Notes under the pieces: model-generated
What the model saw: only the letters and a program-made list of their open reading frames with translations
What the model was told of the DNA's origin: nothing
Databases searched by the model: none
Program-made: the position numbers and the translations under genes
Source: Streptomyces xanthochromogenes
GTDB taxonomy: Bacteria; Actinomycetota; Actinomycetes; Streptomycetales; Streptomycetaceae
NCBI RefSeq assembly: GCF_014650455.1
Contig: NZ_BMUZ01000009.1
Location: 124,001-188,000 of the forward strand
Reading direction: 5' to 3'
DNA length: 64,000 nucleotides
Shown: positions 1-8,417 of the stretch, piece by piece
Position numbering within the stretch: the stretch's first letter is position 1
Layout of the letters: every line of letters begins with the position of its first letter

Positions 1-1
1 C

Positions 2-439
2 ACGGTGCGGGACAACGTGGCACTGTGGGACCCCTCGATCCCGGACGACGCCGTGGTCCTGGCGTTGCGGGACGCGGAGCTTTACGACGTGGTCGCGCGG
101 CGGCCCGGCGGCATCCACAGCCGGGTCGAGCAGGACGGGCGCAACTTCTCCGGCGGCCAGCGCCAGCGCCTGGAGATCGCGCGGGCGCTGGTGCGCCGTC
201 CCAGCATCCTGGTCCTCGACGAGGTCACCAGTGCCCTGGACGCGGAGACCGAGCACCTCATCATCGACAACCTGCGTCGCCGGGGCTGCGCCTGCGTCGT
301 CATCGCGCACCGGCTGAGCACGGTCCGCGACAGCGACGAGATCGTGGTCCTCGACCACGGCACGGTCGTGGAGCGGGGCCGCCACGAGGATCTCGTCGGC
401 GCAGCCGGGCCGTACGCCCGGCTCGTGAGGGAGCACTGA
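2..439 (+). CDS. NHLP-type bacteriocin export ABC transporter, C-terminal ATPase part (5' end outside window)
   Basis: This is the C-terminal part of an ATP-binding cassette; the open frame runs off the left edge. The visible residues begin TVRDNVALWDP, a pattern typical of NHLP/NHLM-family bacteriocin exporters that fuse a C39-type peptidase, a permease and an ATPase. An ABC signature (FSGGQRQRLEIARAL), Walker B (SILVLDEVTSALD) and H-loop (VIAHRLSTV) follow. The stop at 437-439 is one base before the ATG of the next ABC gene, so the two are cotranscribed and probably act as an export pair for a processed peptide natural product. The peptidase and membrane domains are not in the window, so the family is inferred from the ATPase and its partner. 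Confidence 0.85.
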   Translation, partial: TVRDNVALWDPSIPDDAVVLALRDAELYDVVARRPGGIHSRVEQDGRNFSGGQRQRLEIARALVRRPSILVLDEVTSALDAETEHLIIDNLRRRGCACVVIAHRLSTVRDSDEIVVLDHGTVVERGRHEDLVGAAGPYARLVREH

Positions 440-440
440 G

Positions 441-3296
441 ATGAGCCCCGTACATCCCCTCGCCCAGCCGGGCACCGCCGGTCAGGACGCCGCGGTCGGC
501 GCGCTCGGCGGCCTGGGGCAGGGCGTCGACTGCACCGGGCTGCGCGGCTTCTCCCTCGAAGGGCCGCAGGTGCTGTGGCTGGTGGTGAGCGGCGCCCTCG
601 ACCTGTTCGCGGTGGACGCGGCGGAGCAGGGCCACTGGCACTTCCTCGGCCGGCTCGAACCGGGCACCCTGCTGCTCGGCCCCGTCGAGGGCCCGCAGCA
701 CACCCTGGTCGGGCGCCCGCTGCGGGAGTGCGTGCTGCGCCGCATTCCGCTGCGCGAGCTGTACCGGCATCCGCAATCCGGCGGCCCCGAAGGCGGCCAC
801 GACGGCGGCCTCAGCCGGTACGACACCGGGGACGCGGCCCTCAGTCTCCTGGAGCACGCCTTCTCGCTCGGCGTCGGGCGGGGCCAACGGGTGTTGTTCG
901 AAGCCCCGTTGGACGGTCGCACCCCGCTGGACGAGTCCGTGGCGGACGACGACATCCTGTGGCTTGCGGTGGCACCGGGCAGCGTGCAGTACGGGGCGGC
1001 CTTCAGCGCGGAGGCGGCCGGGGACCTGCTCGTCGACGGTGGCTTGTGGCAGGGCATGGTCAACCAGCAGTACCGGCTGCTCGCCGCGCTCGACCGCTGG
1101 ATCGAGCGGGTGGAGCGTGCCCACGAGGACCGCGCGGCCGCCGGGATCAAGGCCGGTGAGGCGGTCCGCGAGGAGGCCGACCGGGCGCTGCTCAGCTCCA
1201 TCGGCCGCCCCGGCAGGGCGAGTTCACGCGCGGCGGCGTCCGACGACTCGACGTACGCCGCCTGCCGCCTGGTCGCGGAGGCGGCCGGGATCACCCTCGG
1301 CGACCCGGCCCTCGGCGGCGCGGTCAGCGACCGGATCGACCCGGTCGAGCGGGTCGCCGTCGCCTCGCGCGTCCGCACCCGGCCGGTGCGGCTCGACGGC
1401 CGCTGGTGGCGCGAGGACGCCGGGCCGCTCGTCGGCCACCGCACGAGCGGCACCCCGGTCGCCCTGCTGTGGCGGCGCGGCGGCTACGAGGCGGTGCATC
1501 CGGTGTCCGGGCGGCGCACCCGGGTGGACGCGGGCAACGCCGAGGAGTTCGAGCGGCGGGCCGTGATGTTCTATCGGCCGCTGCCGGACCGCCCGCTGAG
1601 CCGGTGGGGGCTGCTCCGGTTCGGCCTGCGCGGCACCCGCCCCGACGTGCGCAGGCTGCTGCTCGCCGGTCTGGTGACGGTGGGGCTCGGCGCGCTCGTG
1701 CCGATCGCGACCGGTCAGGTGCTCGGGGTGTACGTGCCGCGGGCGCAGAACGGCCTCATCGTGCAGGTCTCGCTCGCCGTGATCGTCACCGGCGTGGTGT
1801 CGGCGGCGTTCACGCTGCTCCAGAACCTCACTGTGCTGCGCATGGAGGGCCGGATCGAGAGTACCCTTCAACCCGCCGTCTGGGACCGGCTGTTGAGGCT
1901 GCCGACCACGTTCTTCGCCGGGCGTTCCACCGGCGAGCTCGCGAGCGCCGCAATGGGCATGAGCGCGATCCGGCGGGTCCTTTCCGGGATCGGCCCGGTC
2001 GCGGTGCAGGCGGGCACGGTCGGCGCGATGAACCTGGCTCTGCTGCTGTGCTTCAGCGTGCCGCTGGCGTTGGTCGCGATCGCCCTTCTGGTCGTCATCG
2101 CCGCCGTGTTCCTCGCGCTCGGGATGTGGGAGCTGCGCTGGCAGCGCCGCCTCGTGGAGCTGGGCAACAGGCTCAACAACCAGGCGTTCCAGACCCTGCG
2201 CGGGCTGCCCAAGCTGCGGGTCGCCGCGGCCGAGAGCTTCGCGTACGGGGCGTGGGCCGGGGAGTTCGCGCGCAGCCGGGAGCTCCAGCAGCGGGCGGGC
2301 CGCATCAAGAACCTCACGGCCGTCGTCAACTCGGTCTATCTGCCGCTGTGTTCGCTGCTCCTGTTCGTCCTGCTCGCCGGTCCGGCCCGCGACTCGCTCT
2401 CGGCGAGCGCGTTCCTGACCTTCAACACGGCCGTGACGATGCTGCTCACCTCGGTCACCCAGCTGACCGGCGCGTTCATCTCGGCGGCCGCGGTGCTGCC
2501 CCTGTTCGAGCAGATCGAGCCGGTGCTCGACGAGGCCCCCGAGGTGCGCGGGACGAGCACCCAGCCCGGTGCGCTCACCGGCGAGATCGAGGCGCGGGAC
2601 CTGTCGTTCCGCTACGGCGACGACGGGCCGCTCGTCCTGGACGGGGTGTCCCTGAAGGTGGCGCCCGGCGAGTTCGTGGCGATCGTCGGGCCGAGCGGCT
2701 GCGGCAAGTCGACCCTGCTGCGGCTGCTCATCGGCTTCGACGACCCGGTCTCGGGCAGCGTCCGCTACGACGGCCAGGACCTGTCGGCCCTGGACCGGGC
2801 GGCTGTGCGCCGCCAGTGCGGAGTGGTGCTGCAGAACGCCGCGCCGCTCAGCGGGTCGATCCTGGACTGCATCTGCGGGGCAGAGGTCTTCAGCCAGGAG
2901 GAAGTGTGGGAGGCCGCCGCGATGGCGGGCCTGGCCGAGGACATCAAGCGGATGCCGATGGGCCTGCACACGATGATCTCCGGGGGCGGGGCCGTCTCGG
3001 GCGGCCAGCGCCAGCGTCTGATGATCGCCCAGGCCCTGGTCCGGCGGCCCCGCGTCCTCTTCTTCGACGAGGCCACCAGCGCTCTCGACAACGAGACCCA
3101 GCGCATCGTCATCGAGAGCACCCGTACCCTCGCCGCGACCCGGGTCGTGATCGCCCACCGGCTCTCCACCGTCCTGGACGCGGACCGGGTGATCGTCATG
3201 TCGCAGGGCCGCGTGGTCCAGCAGGGCGCGCCCTGCGAACTGCTCGCCGACCCGCACGGGCGCCTGCACGAACTGGTCCGCCGGCAGCTGCGCTGA
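441..3296 (+). CDS. NHLP-type bacteriocin export ABC permease/ATPase subunit
   Basis: This 951-residue protein has three parts. The N-terminal region (about 20-120, with VLWLVVSGALDLFAV) resembles the cyclic-nucleotide-binding-like domain of the second NHLM transporter subunit. An ABC exporter membrane domain lies at about 390-670. The nucleotide-binding domain has Walker A (GPSGCGKST, about 750), signature (VSGGQRQRL, about 852), Walker B (VLFFDEATSALD) and H-loop (VIAHRLSTV), all intact. The length fits this subunit, which lacks a peptidase domain. The ATG at 441 has GAGGGAG just upstream and sits one base after the previous stop. It should act in the inner membrane with the upstream subunit to export a peptide product whose biosynthetic genes would lie left of the window. 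Confidence 0.88.
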   Translation: MSPVHPLAQPGTAGQDAAVGALGGLGQGVDCTGLRGFSLEGPQVLWLVVSGALDLFAVDAAEQGHWHFLGRLEPGTLLLGPVEGPQHTLVGRPLRECVLRRIPLRELYRHPQSGGPEGGHDGGLSRYDTGDAALSLLEHAFSLGVGRGQRVLFEAPLDGRTPLDESVADDDILWLAVAPGSVQYGAAFSAEAAGDLLVDGGLWQGMVNQQYRLLAALDRWIERVERAHEDRAAAGIKAGEAVREEADRALLSSIGRPGRASSRAAASDDSTYAACRLVAEAAGITLGDPALGGAVSDRIDPVERVAVASRVRTRPVRLDGRWWREDAGPLVGHRTSGTPVALLWRRGGYEAVHPVSGRRTRVDAGNAEEFERRAVMFYRPLPDRPLSRWGLLRFGLRGTRPDVRRLLLAGLVTVGLGALVPIATGQVLGVYVPRAQNGLIVQVSLAVIVTGVVSAAFTLLQNLTVLRMEGRIESTLQPAVWDRLLRLPTTFFAGRSTGELASAAMGMSAIRRVLSGIGPVAVQAGTVGAMNLALLLCFSVPLALVAIALLVVIAAVFLALGMWELRWQRRLVELGNRLNNQAFQTLRGLPKLRVAAAESFAYGAWAGEFARSRELQQRAGRIKNLTAVVNSVYLPLCSLLLFVLLAGPARDSLSASAFLTFNTAVTMLLTSVTQLTGAFISAAAVLPLFEQIEPVLDEAPEVRGTSTQPGALTGEIEARDLSFRYGDDGPLVLDGVSLKVAPGEFVAIVGPSGCGKSTLLRLLIGFDDPVSGSVRYDGQDLSALDRAAVRRQCGVVLQNAAPLSGSILDCICGAEVFSQEEVWEAAAMAGLAEDIKRMPMGLHTMISGGGAVSGGQRQRLMIAQALVRRPRVLFFDEATSALDNETQRIVIESTRTLAATRVVIAHRLSTVLDADRVIVMSQGRVVQQGAPCELLADPHGRLHELVRRQLR

Positions 3297-3356
3297 ACGC
3301 CCCGCGCGGTGGCATGGTGGAGGGGGAGCACCACTTCACCGGTCCTGGAGAGCGCC

Positions 3357-3452
3357 ATGATCAAGAAGAATGTGCCGTCCCGCCGCCGGCTCCCCGATCC
3401 GGCCGAGCGGGCCCGTACCGGCACGGGACGCGCCGCTCCGGGGAGGGTGTGA
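3357..3452 (+). CDS. possible 31-residue small ORF before the M48 protease
   Basis: ATG at 3357 opens 31 codons starting MIKKNVPSRRRLPDP and ending at TGA 3450-3452. A CTGGAG element lies 5-10 bases upstream. The peptide is basic and Arg/Pro-rich with no membrane segment and no recognised family. Its TGA overlaps an in-frame upstream GTG of the protease gene (GTGA at 3449-3452), which would permit translational coupling. It is far too short for an NHLP leader-type precursor. It may be a chance frame in GC-rich DNA. Confidence 0.25.
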   Translation: MIKKNVPSRRRLPDPAERARTGTGRAAPGRV

Positions 3453-3457
3453 AAGCC

Positions 3458-4363
3458 GTGCACAGCCGCTTCGAGCCCGACCGGCAGCTGACCGTTCGCA
3501 TGCTGGTCACGGTGTTCCTGCTCGGCCTCCTCTACGTGGCGTTCGTCGGGGCCCTGCTCGTCCTGCTCAAGTCGACGCTCGTGGTCGTCGTGGTGGCCGC
3601 GGCCGTGCTCGTGTCGCAGTACTGGTTCTCCGACCGGATCGCCCTGTACGCGATGCACGGCCGGGTGGTGACGCGTGAGCAGCAGCCCCAGCTGCACGGC
3701 ATCGTCGACCGGCTGTGCGCCACCGCGGACATGCCGAGGCCGCAGATCGCCGTCTCGGACACGGACCTGCCCAACGCGTTCGCCACCGGCCGCAACGCCG
3801 ACCACGCGGTCCTGTGCGTCACCACGGGCCTGATGCGCCGCCTGGAACCCGACGAGCTGGAAGGCGTCCTCGCGCACGAGCTGTCGCACGTGGCCCACCG
3901 CGACGTCGCGGTGATCACCGTCGCCTCGTTCCTCGGCGTCATCGCCGGGCTCATCGTCCGCTTCGCGTTCTACTCCCAGCTGTACGGGGGCCGCGGCCGG
4001 CGGGACCAGAACACCATGGCCGTGCTCGCGGCCGTCATCACGGTCTCGGCGGTGGTGTACTCGCTGAGCTTCCTCCTCATCCGGGCCCTGTCCCGGTACC
4101 GGGAACTGGCCGCCGACCGGGCCGGGGCGCTGCTCACCGGGCATCCGTCCGCCCTCGCCTCGGCCCTGACCAAGCTGGACGGCGACATCGCCCGCATCCC
4201 GAGCAAGGACCTGCGGACGGCGAGCGCGTTCAACGCCTTCTACTTCATCCCGGCGCTCGGCGACCACAGCCGCCTGGCCCGGCTCTTCTCCACCCACCCG
4301 AGCCTCGAACAGCGGCTCGACGGTTTGGCGAAGATCTCCGCCGAGCTGGGCCGCCCGGCCTGA
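3458..4363 (+). CDS. htpX: M48-family zinc metalloprotease, HtpX-like
   Basis: This 301-residue membrane protease opens with two hydrophobic segments (about 15-55). The zinc motif HELSH is at about residue 139, with two further membrane segments at about 155-210 and the third-ligand region ELAADRAGA near 217. HtpX-type enzymes degrade damaged membrane proteins under envelope stress, with the active site facing the cytoplasm. GTG at 3458 is chosen because GGGAGG (3441-3446) is 11 bases upstream; GTG 3449 would leave only 2 bases. The next gene encodes a PspAB-like protein, which fits a membrane-stress pair. The same frame stays open far upstream, but that part is antisense-like shadow of the ABC gene. 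Confidence 0.9.
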   Translation: MHSRFEPDRQLTVRMLVTVFLLGLLYVAFVGALLVLLKSTLVVVVVAAAVLVSQYWFSDRIALYAMHGRVVTREQQPQLHGIVDRLCATADMPRPQIAVSDTDLPNAFATGRNADHAVLCVTTGLMRRLEPDELEGVLAHELSHVAHRDVAVITVASFLGVIAGLIVRFAFYSQLYGGRGRRDQNTMAVLAAVITVSAVVYSLSFLLIRALSRYRELAADRAGALLTGHPSALASALTKLDGDIARIPSKDLRTASAFNAFYFIPALGDHSRLARLFSTHPSLEQRLDGLAKISAELGRPA

Positions 4364-4397
4364 GCACGTCCGCCGACCCCGACCGAGGACGGAGCGC

Positions 4398-4976
4398 ATG
4401 GGCTTCCTGGACATCCTGCTCGGCCGCACCCGGCCCACCGCACCCGACCTGGACCGGCTGTTCGGGCTGCCGTCCGCCGCGGTCACCCTCCGGGCGGCCG
4501 CCGGGTTCACGCCGACGGGCCGGGGCTCGGTGTGCTTCACGTCGGTGGAGGGCTCCGCTTTCGCGGGGATGCGTCAGGACATGACGGACCTCCTGAACGC
4601 GGACACCGAACGGGCCGCGGATTCGGTGGAGTTCAGCCGTGACGGCTACGGCTATTCGTGGCTGCTGTCCCGGCGGGCCCCCGACGACCTGGCCTCGCTC
4701 GTCGGCGATCTGCACGCGGTGAACACGGCGCTGGAGGGCAGCGGCTTCGGGCCCCAACTCCTGTGCTCCCTGGCCGGGTTCGAGCACCCCGACGGTCAGT
4801 CGTTCGCCCTGGTGTACCTCTACAAGCGCGGCACCTTCTATCCGTTCGCGCCGCTGGCCGGGGAGAAGCGGGACAACGCGCTGGAGCTGCGCGTCCGGGC
4901 GGTCGTCGCGGACGACCTGCGCATCGAGGGCGACCTGTCGCGCTGGTTCCCGGTGTGGGGCGCGCCGGGCCTGTGA
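4398..4976 (+). CDS. pspAB: PspA-associated protein PspAB-like
   Basis: This 192-residue soluble protein begins MGFLDILLGRTRPTAPDLDRLFGLPSAA in overall pattern and has no signal peptide or membrane segment. Proteins of this type occur directly downstream of HtpX-like proteases in actinobacteria and are named PspA-associated protein PspAB. They are thought to work with the phage-shock membrane-stress machinery, but no catalytic motif is evident. The start at 4398 is preceded by GAGGACGGAG. The gap to the protease stop is 34 bases, consistent with one operon. The assignment rests on recognition of the family and on the neighbour. Confidence 0.7.
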   Translation: MGFLDILLGRTRPTAPDLDRLFGLPSAAVTLRAAAGFTPTGRGSVCFTSVEGSAFAGMRQDMTDLLNADTERAADSVEFSRDGYGYSWLLSRRAPDDLASLVGDLHAVNTALEGSGFGPQLLCSLAGFEHPDGQSFALVYLYKRGTFYPFAPLAGEKRDNALELRVRAVVADDLRIEGDLSRWFPVWGAPGL

Positions 4977-5136
4977 GACGGGCATGCCCGAAGGCCGCGA
5001 TCGGGGGCGCGTTCCCGATGCGGCATGGCGACGCACCCAACAGCGCCTGGTGCGGCGGGAGTTGAACGCCGAGGCGCCGGTGCCCGTACTGGAGGGCGTT
5101 CCCGCTCCGCCCCTCCCGCACCCCGAAGGGCCTTCC

Positions 5137-5691
5137 GTGAGGCACGCACCGAAGCGGCGGGCGGCCCGCTGGGCCGTCTCGCTCGCGGCCGTGAGTACGG
5201 TCGTGACCACCGGCGCGGCGCTGCCCGCGAAGGGGCCAGAGCCGATCGTCGCCGCGGTGGACGACTGTGCGCGGGGCGGCGTGGACGTCACCGCGCGCAA
5301 CGGGGGCGACGCCCCGTTCACCTTCCAACTGGCCGGTGTGTCGGCCTCCGTCGCGCCCGGCGGCTCGCGGACCGTCCTGGTGCCGGTCGCCGACCGGCAG
5401 AGCTACCGGTTCACCGTCCTCGGTCCCGGCGGCTTCCGCCAGGACGTCGCCGGGGTGCTGGACTGCGCCTCGCCCGCCCCGGCACCCACGGCCGGTGCGG
5501 GCCGGGCGGCGGGCGCCGATCGGGCGCCCGTCGTCCGGCCCGCCGCCCCCGCGCCCCGCGAGAGCGGCGCGGTGGCGGGCGGCCGGCGTCTCGCCTTCGC
5601 CGGGGTCACCGACCTGGACGCGCTGATCACGGGGACGGTCCTGGTGCTGCTCGGCGCGATGCTCCTCGTGGTGCGCCGGCTCGCGTGGTGA
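5137..5691 (+). CDS. small exported protein with C-terminal membrane anchor, sortase-signal-like
   Basis: This 184-residue protein has a basic N-terminus (RHAPKRRAARW), a hydrophobic signal segment, a short beta-rich domain with two cysteines (near VDDCARGG and VLDCAS), an Ala/Pro-rich linker, and a C-terminal layout of RLAFAG, a hydrophobic segment and a final RRLAW. That resembles an LAxTG-type sorting signal, but Thr is replaced by Ala, so sortase processing is doubtful and simple membrane anchoring is possible. GTG 5137 is preferred over ATG 4984 because GAAGGG lies 8 bases upstream and the protein then begins at its signal peptide. No family was recognised. Confidence 0.65.
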   Translation: MRHAPKRRAARWAVSLAAVSTVVTTGAALPAKGPEPIVAAVDDCARGGVDVTARNGGDAPFTFQLAGVSASVAPGGSRTVLVPVADRQSYRFTVLGPGGFRQDVAGVLDCASPAPAPTAGAGRAAGADRAPVVRPAAPAPRESGAVAGGRRLAFAGVTDLDALITGTVLVLLGAMLLVVRRLAW

Positions 5692-5723
5692 GCCGGCCCA
5701 CCGGACAGCGGGGCCGCTGCGGA

Positions 5724-6200
5724 TCAGAAGTCGGCCTGGGCCCTGACGTCGGCGCGCCCGACGGATTCCAGACCGTACATCGAGCAGTACAGCCTGCGGA
5801 TGTACTCGATGTCGGGGTTGTGCCTGCGGGCCTCGCCGGCCGGATAGAGCACCGTCAGCTCGTAGGAGATCTCCTTGTTGATGCTGCCGGTCTTGTCCCG
5901 CCACTGTCCTCGGCCCTGCTGGATGGTCAGGCCGGAGGGGAAGCGCGGGGTGATCACGTCGGCGACGAACTTCATGAACTGATCGTCTGTTATGGGTGGC
6001 TCGCCGTTGTGGCGGCCTGTGCCGAAGTAGAGATGGGTCGCCAGGTAGGGGCTTCCCGTGGTGGTGGCGGCCCCTGACGTCTCCGCCTGCGTGACGGTCC
6101 TGCCGTAGGCGATCTCGGAGACCTGTCCTCCGGTGGTGAAGAGGAGAGCGACCGCCACGAGAGCGGCGGCCGCGGGCGTGGACACCCTGATGTGCAGCAT
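5724..6200 (-). CDS. secreted DUF3574 domain protein
   Basis: This 158-residue protein has an N-terminal signal segment (STPAAAALVAVALLF). A DUF3574-type domain runs from about residue 45 to the end, recognisable in THLYFGTGR, the ITDDQFMKFVADVITPRFP stretch, QGRGQWRD and SYELTVLYP. The biochemical role of DUF3574 is unknown. The longer open frame extends upstream, but ATG at 6200 is chosen because AGGGA lies just before it and the signal peptide starts there. It sits between a right-facing exported-protein gene and a left-facing gene, apparently as a single transcription unit. Confidence 0.8.
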   Translation of the reverse strand: MLHIRVSTPAAAALVAVALLFTTGGQVSEIAYGRTVTQAETSGAATTTGSPYLATHLYFGTGRHNGEPPITDDQFMKFVADVITPRFPSGLTIQQGRGQWRDKTGSINKEISYELTVLYPAGEARRHNPDIEYIRRLYCSMYGLESVGRADVRAQADF

Positions 6201-6258
6201 GTGATCCCTGTCTGTCGGGTTCTGGTGGGGATGGTGAGGTGGTGCTGTCCTGCCGGCC

Positions 6259-7206
6259 CTAGCGGGCGGGGCAGTCCTGGCCGCCCGGGTGCGGGGGCAC
6301 GGACTCCAGCAGGAAGGCCGCCGCGGCCCGCAGGTTCGCGGGCGCCTTCGCGCAGGTGCGCAGACGGACGGCGGTCCGGGCGAGGGTCTCGGTGGTCCGT
6401 ACGGAACCGATGCTCCCGGCGCGCGGGGCGAGTTCCGCGATGAGCTCCTCGGCATCGCGCCAGGCACGGGCGCCGGTCAGCGCCGCGAGTAACTCCGCGG
6501 TGAACAGATGGCGGTAGGACGGCCCGGGGGCGGTGGCGGCCTCGTGGAGGAGCGGGATCGCCCGGTCCCAGTCGCCGAGGCGGGCCAGGACCCAGCCGTG
6601 ATGGCCGATGAGCTCGGCCCGGTCTATCCACCACGCCCACGGCGGGTCCTGGGGCGAGGCGCCGTCGAGGAACCGGCTCCGGGCGCGCGCGATGAGGCGG
6701 TCCGCCTCCCGGGGCCGGTCCAGGAGGGCCTCCGCGTGCGCCCGGCGGACGAGGACGAGGGTGGCGACCAGCGTGGGCAGGGGGCGGGGCCCCGCTACGC
6801 GGGCCGCGGAGTCCAGGGCGGCCCGGGGGCGCCCGGCCCGGGTGTGCAGCATGCTGTCGTTCAGCAGCACCAAGCGGGCGGTGGCACGGTCGCCGGAGAG
6901 CTCCGCGAGGGCCAGGGCCCGGGTGTTCATGCGGTGGGCCGGGCCGTCCAGGCCCGCGTCGAAGAGGATCCAGCCGATCACTTCGCAGAGTTCGGCGAGC
7001 GCCGCGAGCGCCTCGGCGTCCCGGTCGTGCAGGGAGCCGGGGGCGGCCGCCAGTTCGGGGATGTTCCGCAGGAGGTCGCGCACGGCGGGCAGGGCCGCCG
7101 TCGCCCCGTGGGCCGCGTCCAGGGCCACCAGGTGCTCGACTGCCGTCAGGGCGAGGGGAGTCAGGGCGCCGGATGCCGTGGGGCGGGGACGGGGCGGCCC
7201 GGTCAT
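6259..7206 (-). CDS. TPR-like helical protein of unknown function
   Basis: This 315-residue, Ala/Leu/Arg-rich all-helical protein shows repeated 34-residue-like helix pairs (for example AELCEVIGWILFDAG and ARLVLLNDSMLHTRAG). These resemble the TPR-like C-terminal half of streptomycete regulator-like proteins, but no N-terminal HTH domain is present. Its ATG (7206-7204) overlaps the TGA of the upstream membrane-protein gene in an ATGA arrangement, so it is translationally coupled as the third gene of the ImmA/IrrE unit. That coupling suggests a shared function, perhaps signalling or stress response. Confidence 0.7.
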   Translation of the reverse strand: MTGPPRPRPTASGALTPLALTAVEHLVALDAAHGATAALPAVRDLLRNIPELAAAPGSLHDRDAEALAALAELCEVIGWILFDAGLDGPAHRMNTRALALAELSGDRATARLVLLNDSMLHTRAGRPRAALDSAARVAGPRPLPTLVATLVLVRRAHAEALLDRPREADRLIARARSRFLDGASPQDPPWAWWIDRAELIGHHGWVLARLGDWDRAIPLLHEAATAPGPSYRHLFTAELLAALTGARAWRDAEELIAELAPRAGSIGSVRTTETLARTAVRLRTCAKAPANLRAAAAFLLESVPPHPGGQDCPAR

Positions 7207-8417
7207 GACGGGATTCTGTCGGGCGCGCGCACCGCCCGGCCCTGGGTGAGGGCGGTGAAGGCCGACGCCACCTGGGTCAGCCATTCCACCTCGTCACGGA
7301 AGTCGTCGTACGGCGGCCGGGCGGGGATCTCGGCGGCGTCGGCCTCTTCGTCCCGCTCGTCGGCCGGGCGGTTCAGGACGGCCCGCACTTGGAGTGCCTC
7401 GCCGAGCGGCGAGGTGGGGTCCTCGGGGAGGCCGAGCGAGCGGGCCACGCGGGAGAAGTCGGCGAGCGAGAGCGAGGTGCGCAGCATCAGTTGGCCGTCG
7501 CGTATCTCGATGACCCGCCGGTAGAGGCTGTAGTGCGGATCGCGCGGCGGGATCAGATCGCGCGCCCAGGAGCGGGGCGGGTCGAGCGCGATGTCCGGCG
7601 AGGCCTGGCAGAGCGCCCACCACAGCGGGCGCAGCCGGAGGTAGGAGCGGTAGCTGCGCAGCCAGCCCCCGGCGCGGGTGAGGTGAATGCCCCAGGACGG
7701 GATCGTCCAGCCGGTGATCTGGAGCAGGGCGCCGACGGTGCCGCACGACCACTGGATGGGGTCGAGCGCCGAGGCGTCGAAGTGCAGTTGGGTGCCGGCG
7801 ATCTGGATGCTGCGGGTGACGCAGTAGACCAGGATCAGGCTGGCACCGACGGTGACCGTGCGCATGCCGACCTTGAGCCACTGCCGGTTGGCCATTTTGG
7901 TGAAGCGCAGCGACAGGCGGACCGTCTCGAACTGCCCGATGCCGCAGATGACGAGGTAGAACGACATGTACAGCGCGTACCGGGCGTCCTGGATGCTGAG
8001 CAGGATCGTGGAGGTGGCCGTCTTGGCGCTGGCGACCGGGCTGACGGCGAGGGAGGCCACGATCAGGACGCACAGCGCGGCCCCGAAGAAGAGCACCCGG
8101 CGCCGGGCCCGGCTGCGGGCCTCCTCGGGCGGGGACGACCAGTACACGAGCACGACCTGCTGGGCCGCGGTGAGGACGACGACGGCCACCTGGACGATCA
8201 GCGAGGTGATGTTGGGCAGCCCGAAGAGGTTGGAGATGTGCACCCGCAGGGCGTCCAGGTCGACCAGGAAGCTGATGCCGGAGCAGAGGAAGTAGACGCA
8301 CAGCGCCCACAGCGCGACGTCGTGCTTCCGGCGCAGCAGGTCGGGCAGGCGGTAGCCGAAGGCCGCGATGCCGCCGAGCGCGCAGACCCAGGTGAGGACC
8401 CCGTTGACCGCGTTCAC
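7203..8417 (-). CDS. MAB_1171c-family putative membrane transporter
   Basis: This 404-residue protein has about seven hydrophobic segments in its first 240 residues (for example VLTWVCALGGIAAFGY, LWALCVYFLCSGISF, SLIVQVAVVVLTAAQQVVLVYW), followed by a long cytoplasmic part with a LWWALCQASP stretch and acidic C-terminal region. This layout is that of actinobacterial proteins annotated as MAB_1171c-family putative transporters, whose substrate is unknown. GTG at 8417-8415 overlaps the TGA of the ImmA/IrrE gene (GTGA), and its own stop overlaps the next ATG. The three genes therefore form a tightly coupled operon. Confidence 0.8.
   Translation of the reverse strand: MNAVNGVLTWVCALGGIAAFGYRLPDLLRRKHDVALWALCVYFLCSGISFLVDLDALRVHISNLFGLPNITSLIVQVAVVVLTAAQQVVLVYWSSPPEEARSRARRRVLFFGAALCVLIVASLAVSPVASAKTATSTILLSIQDARYALYMSFYLVICGIGQFETVRLSLRFTKMANRQWLKVGMRTVTVGASLILVYCVTRSIQIAGTQLHFDASALDPIQWSCGTVGALLQITGWTIPSWGIHLTRAGGWLRSYRSYLRLRPLWWALCQASPDIALDPPRSWARDLIPPRDPHYSLYRRVIEIRDGQLMLRTSLSLADFSRVARSLGLPEDPTSPLGEALQVRAVLNRPADERDEEADAAEIPARPPYDDFRDEVEWLTQVASAFTALTQGRAVRAPDRIPS

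Noticed and set aside
3357..3452. NHLP-type precursor peptide for the bacteriocin transporter
   Set aside because: NHLP leaders are long nitrile-hydratase-like or Nif11-like domains; a 31-residue basic frame without a double-Gly site does not fit.
1406..3457. N-terminal extension of the M48 protease frame
   Set aside because: It overlaps the ABC transporter gene in another frame; the protein family starts at HSRFEPDRQLT and a ribosome-binding site supports 3458.
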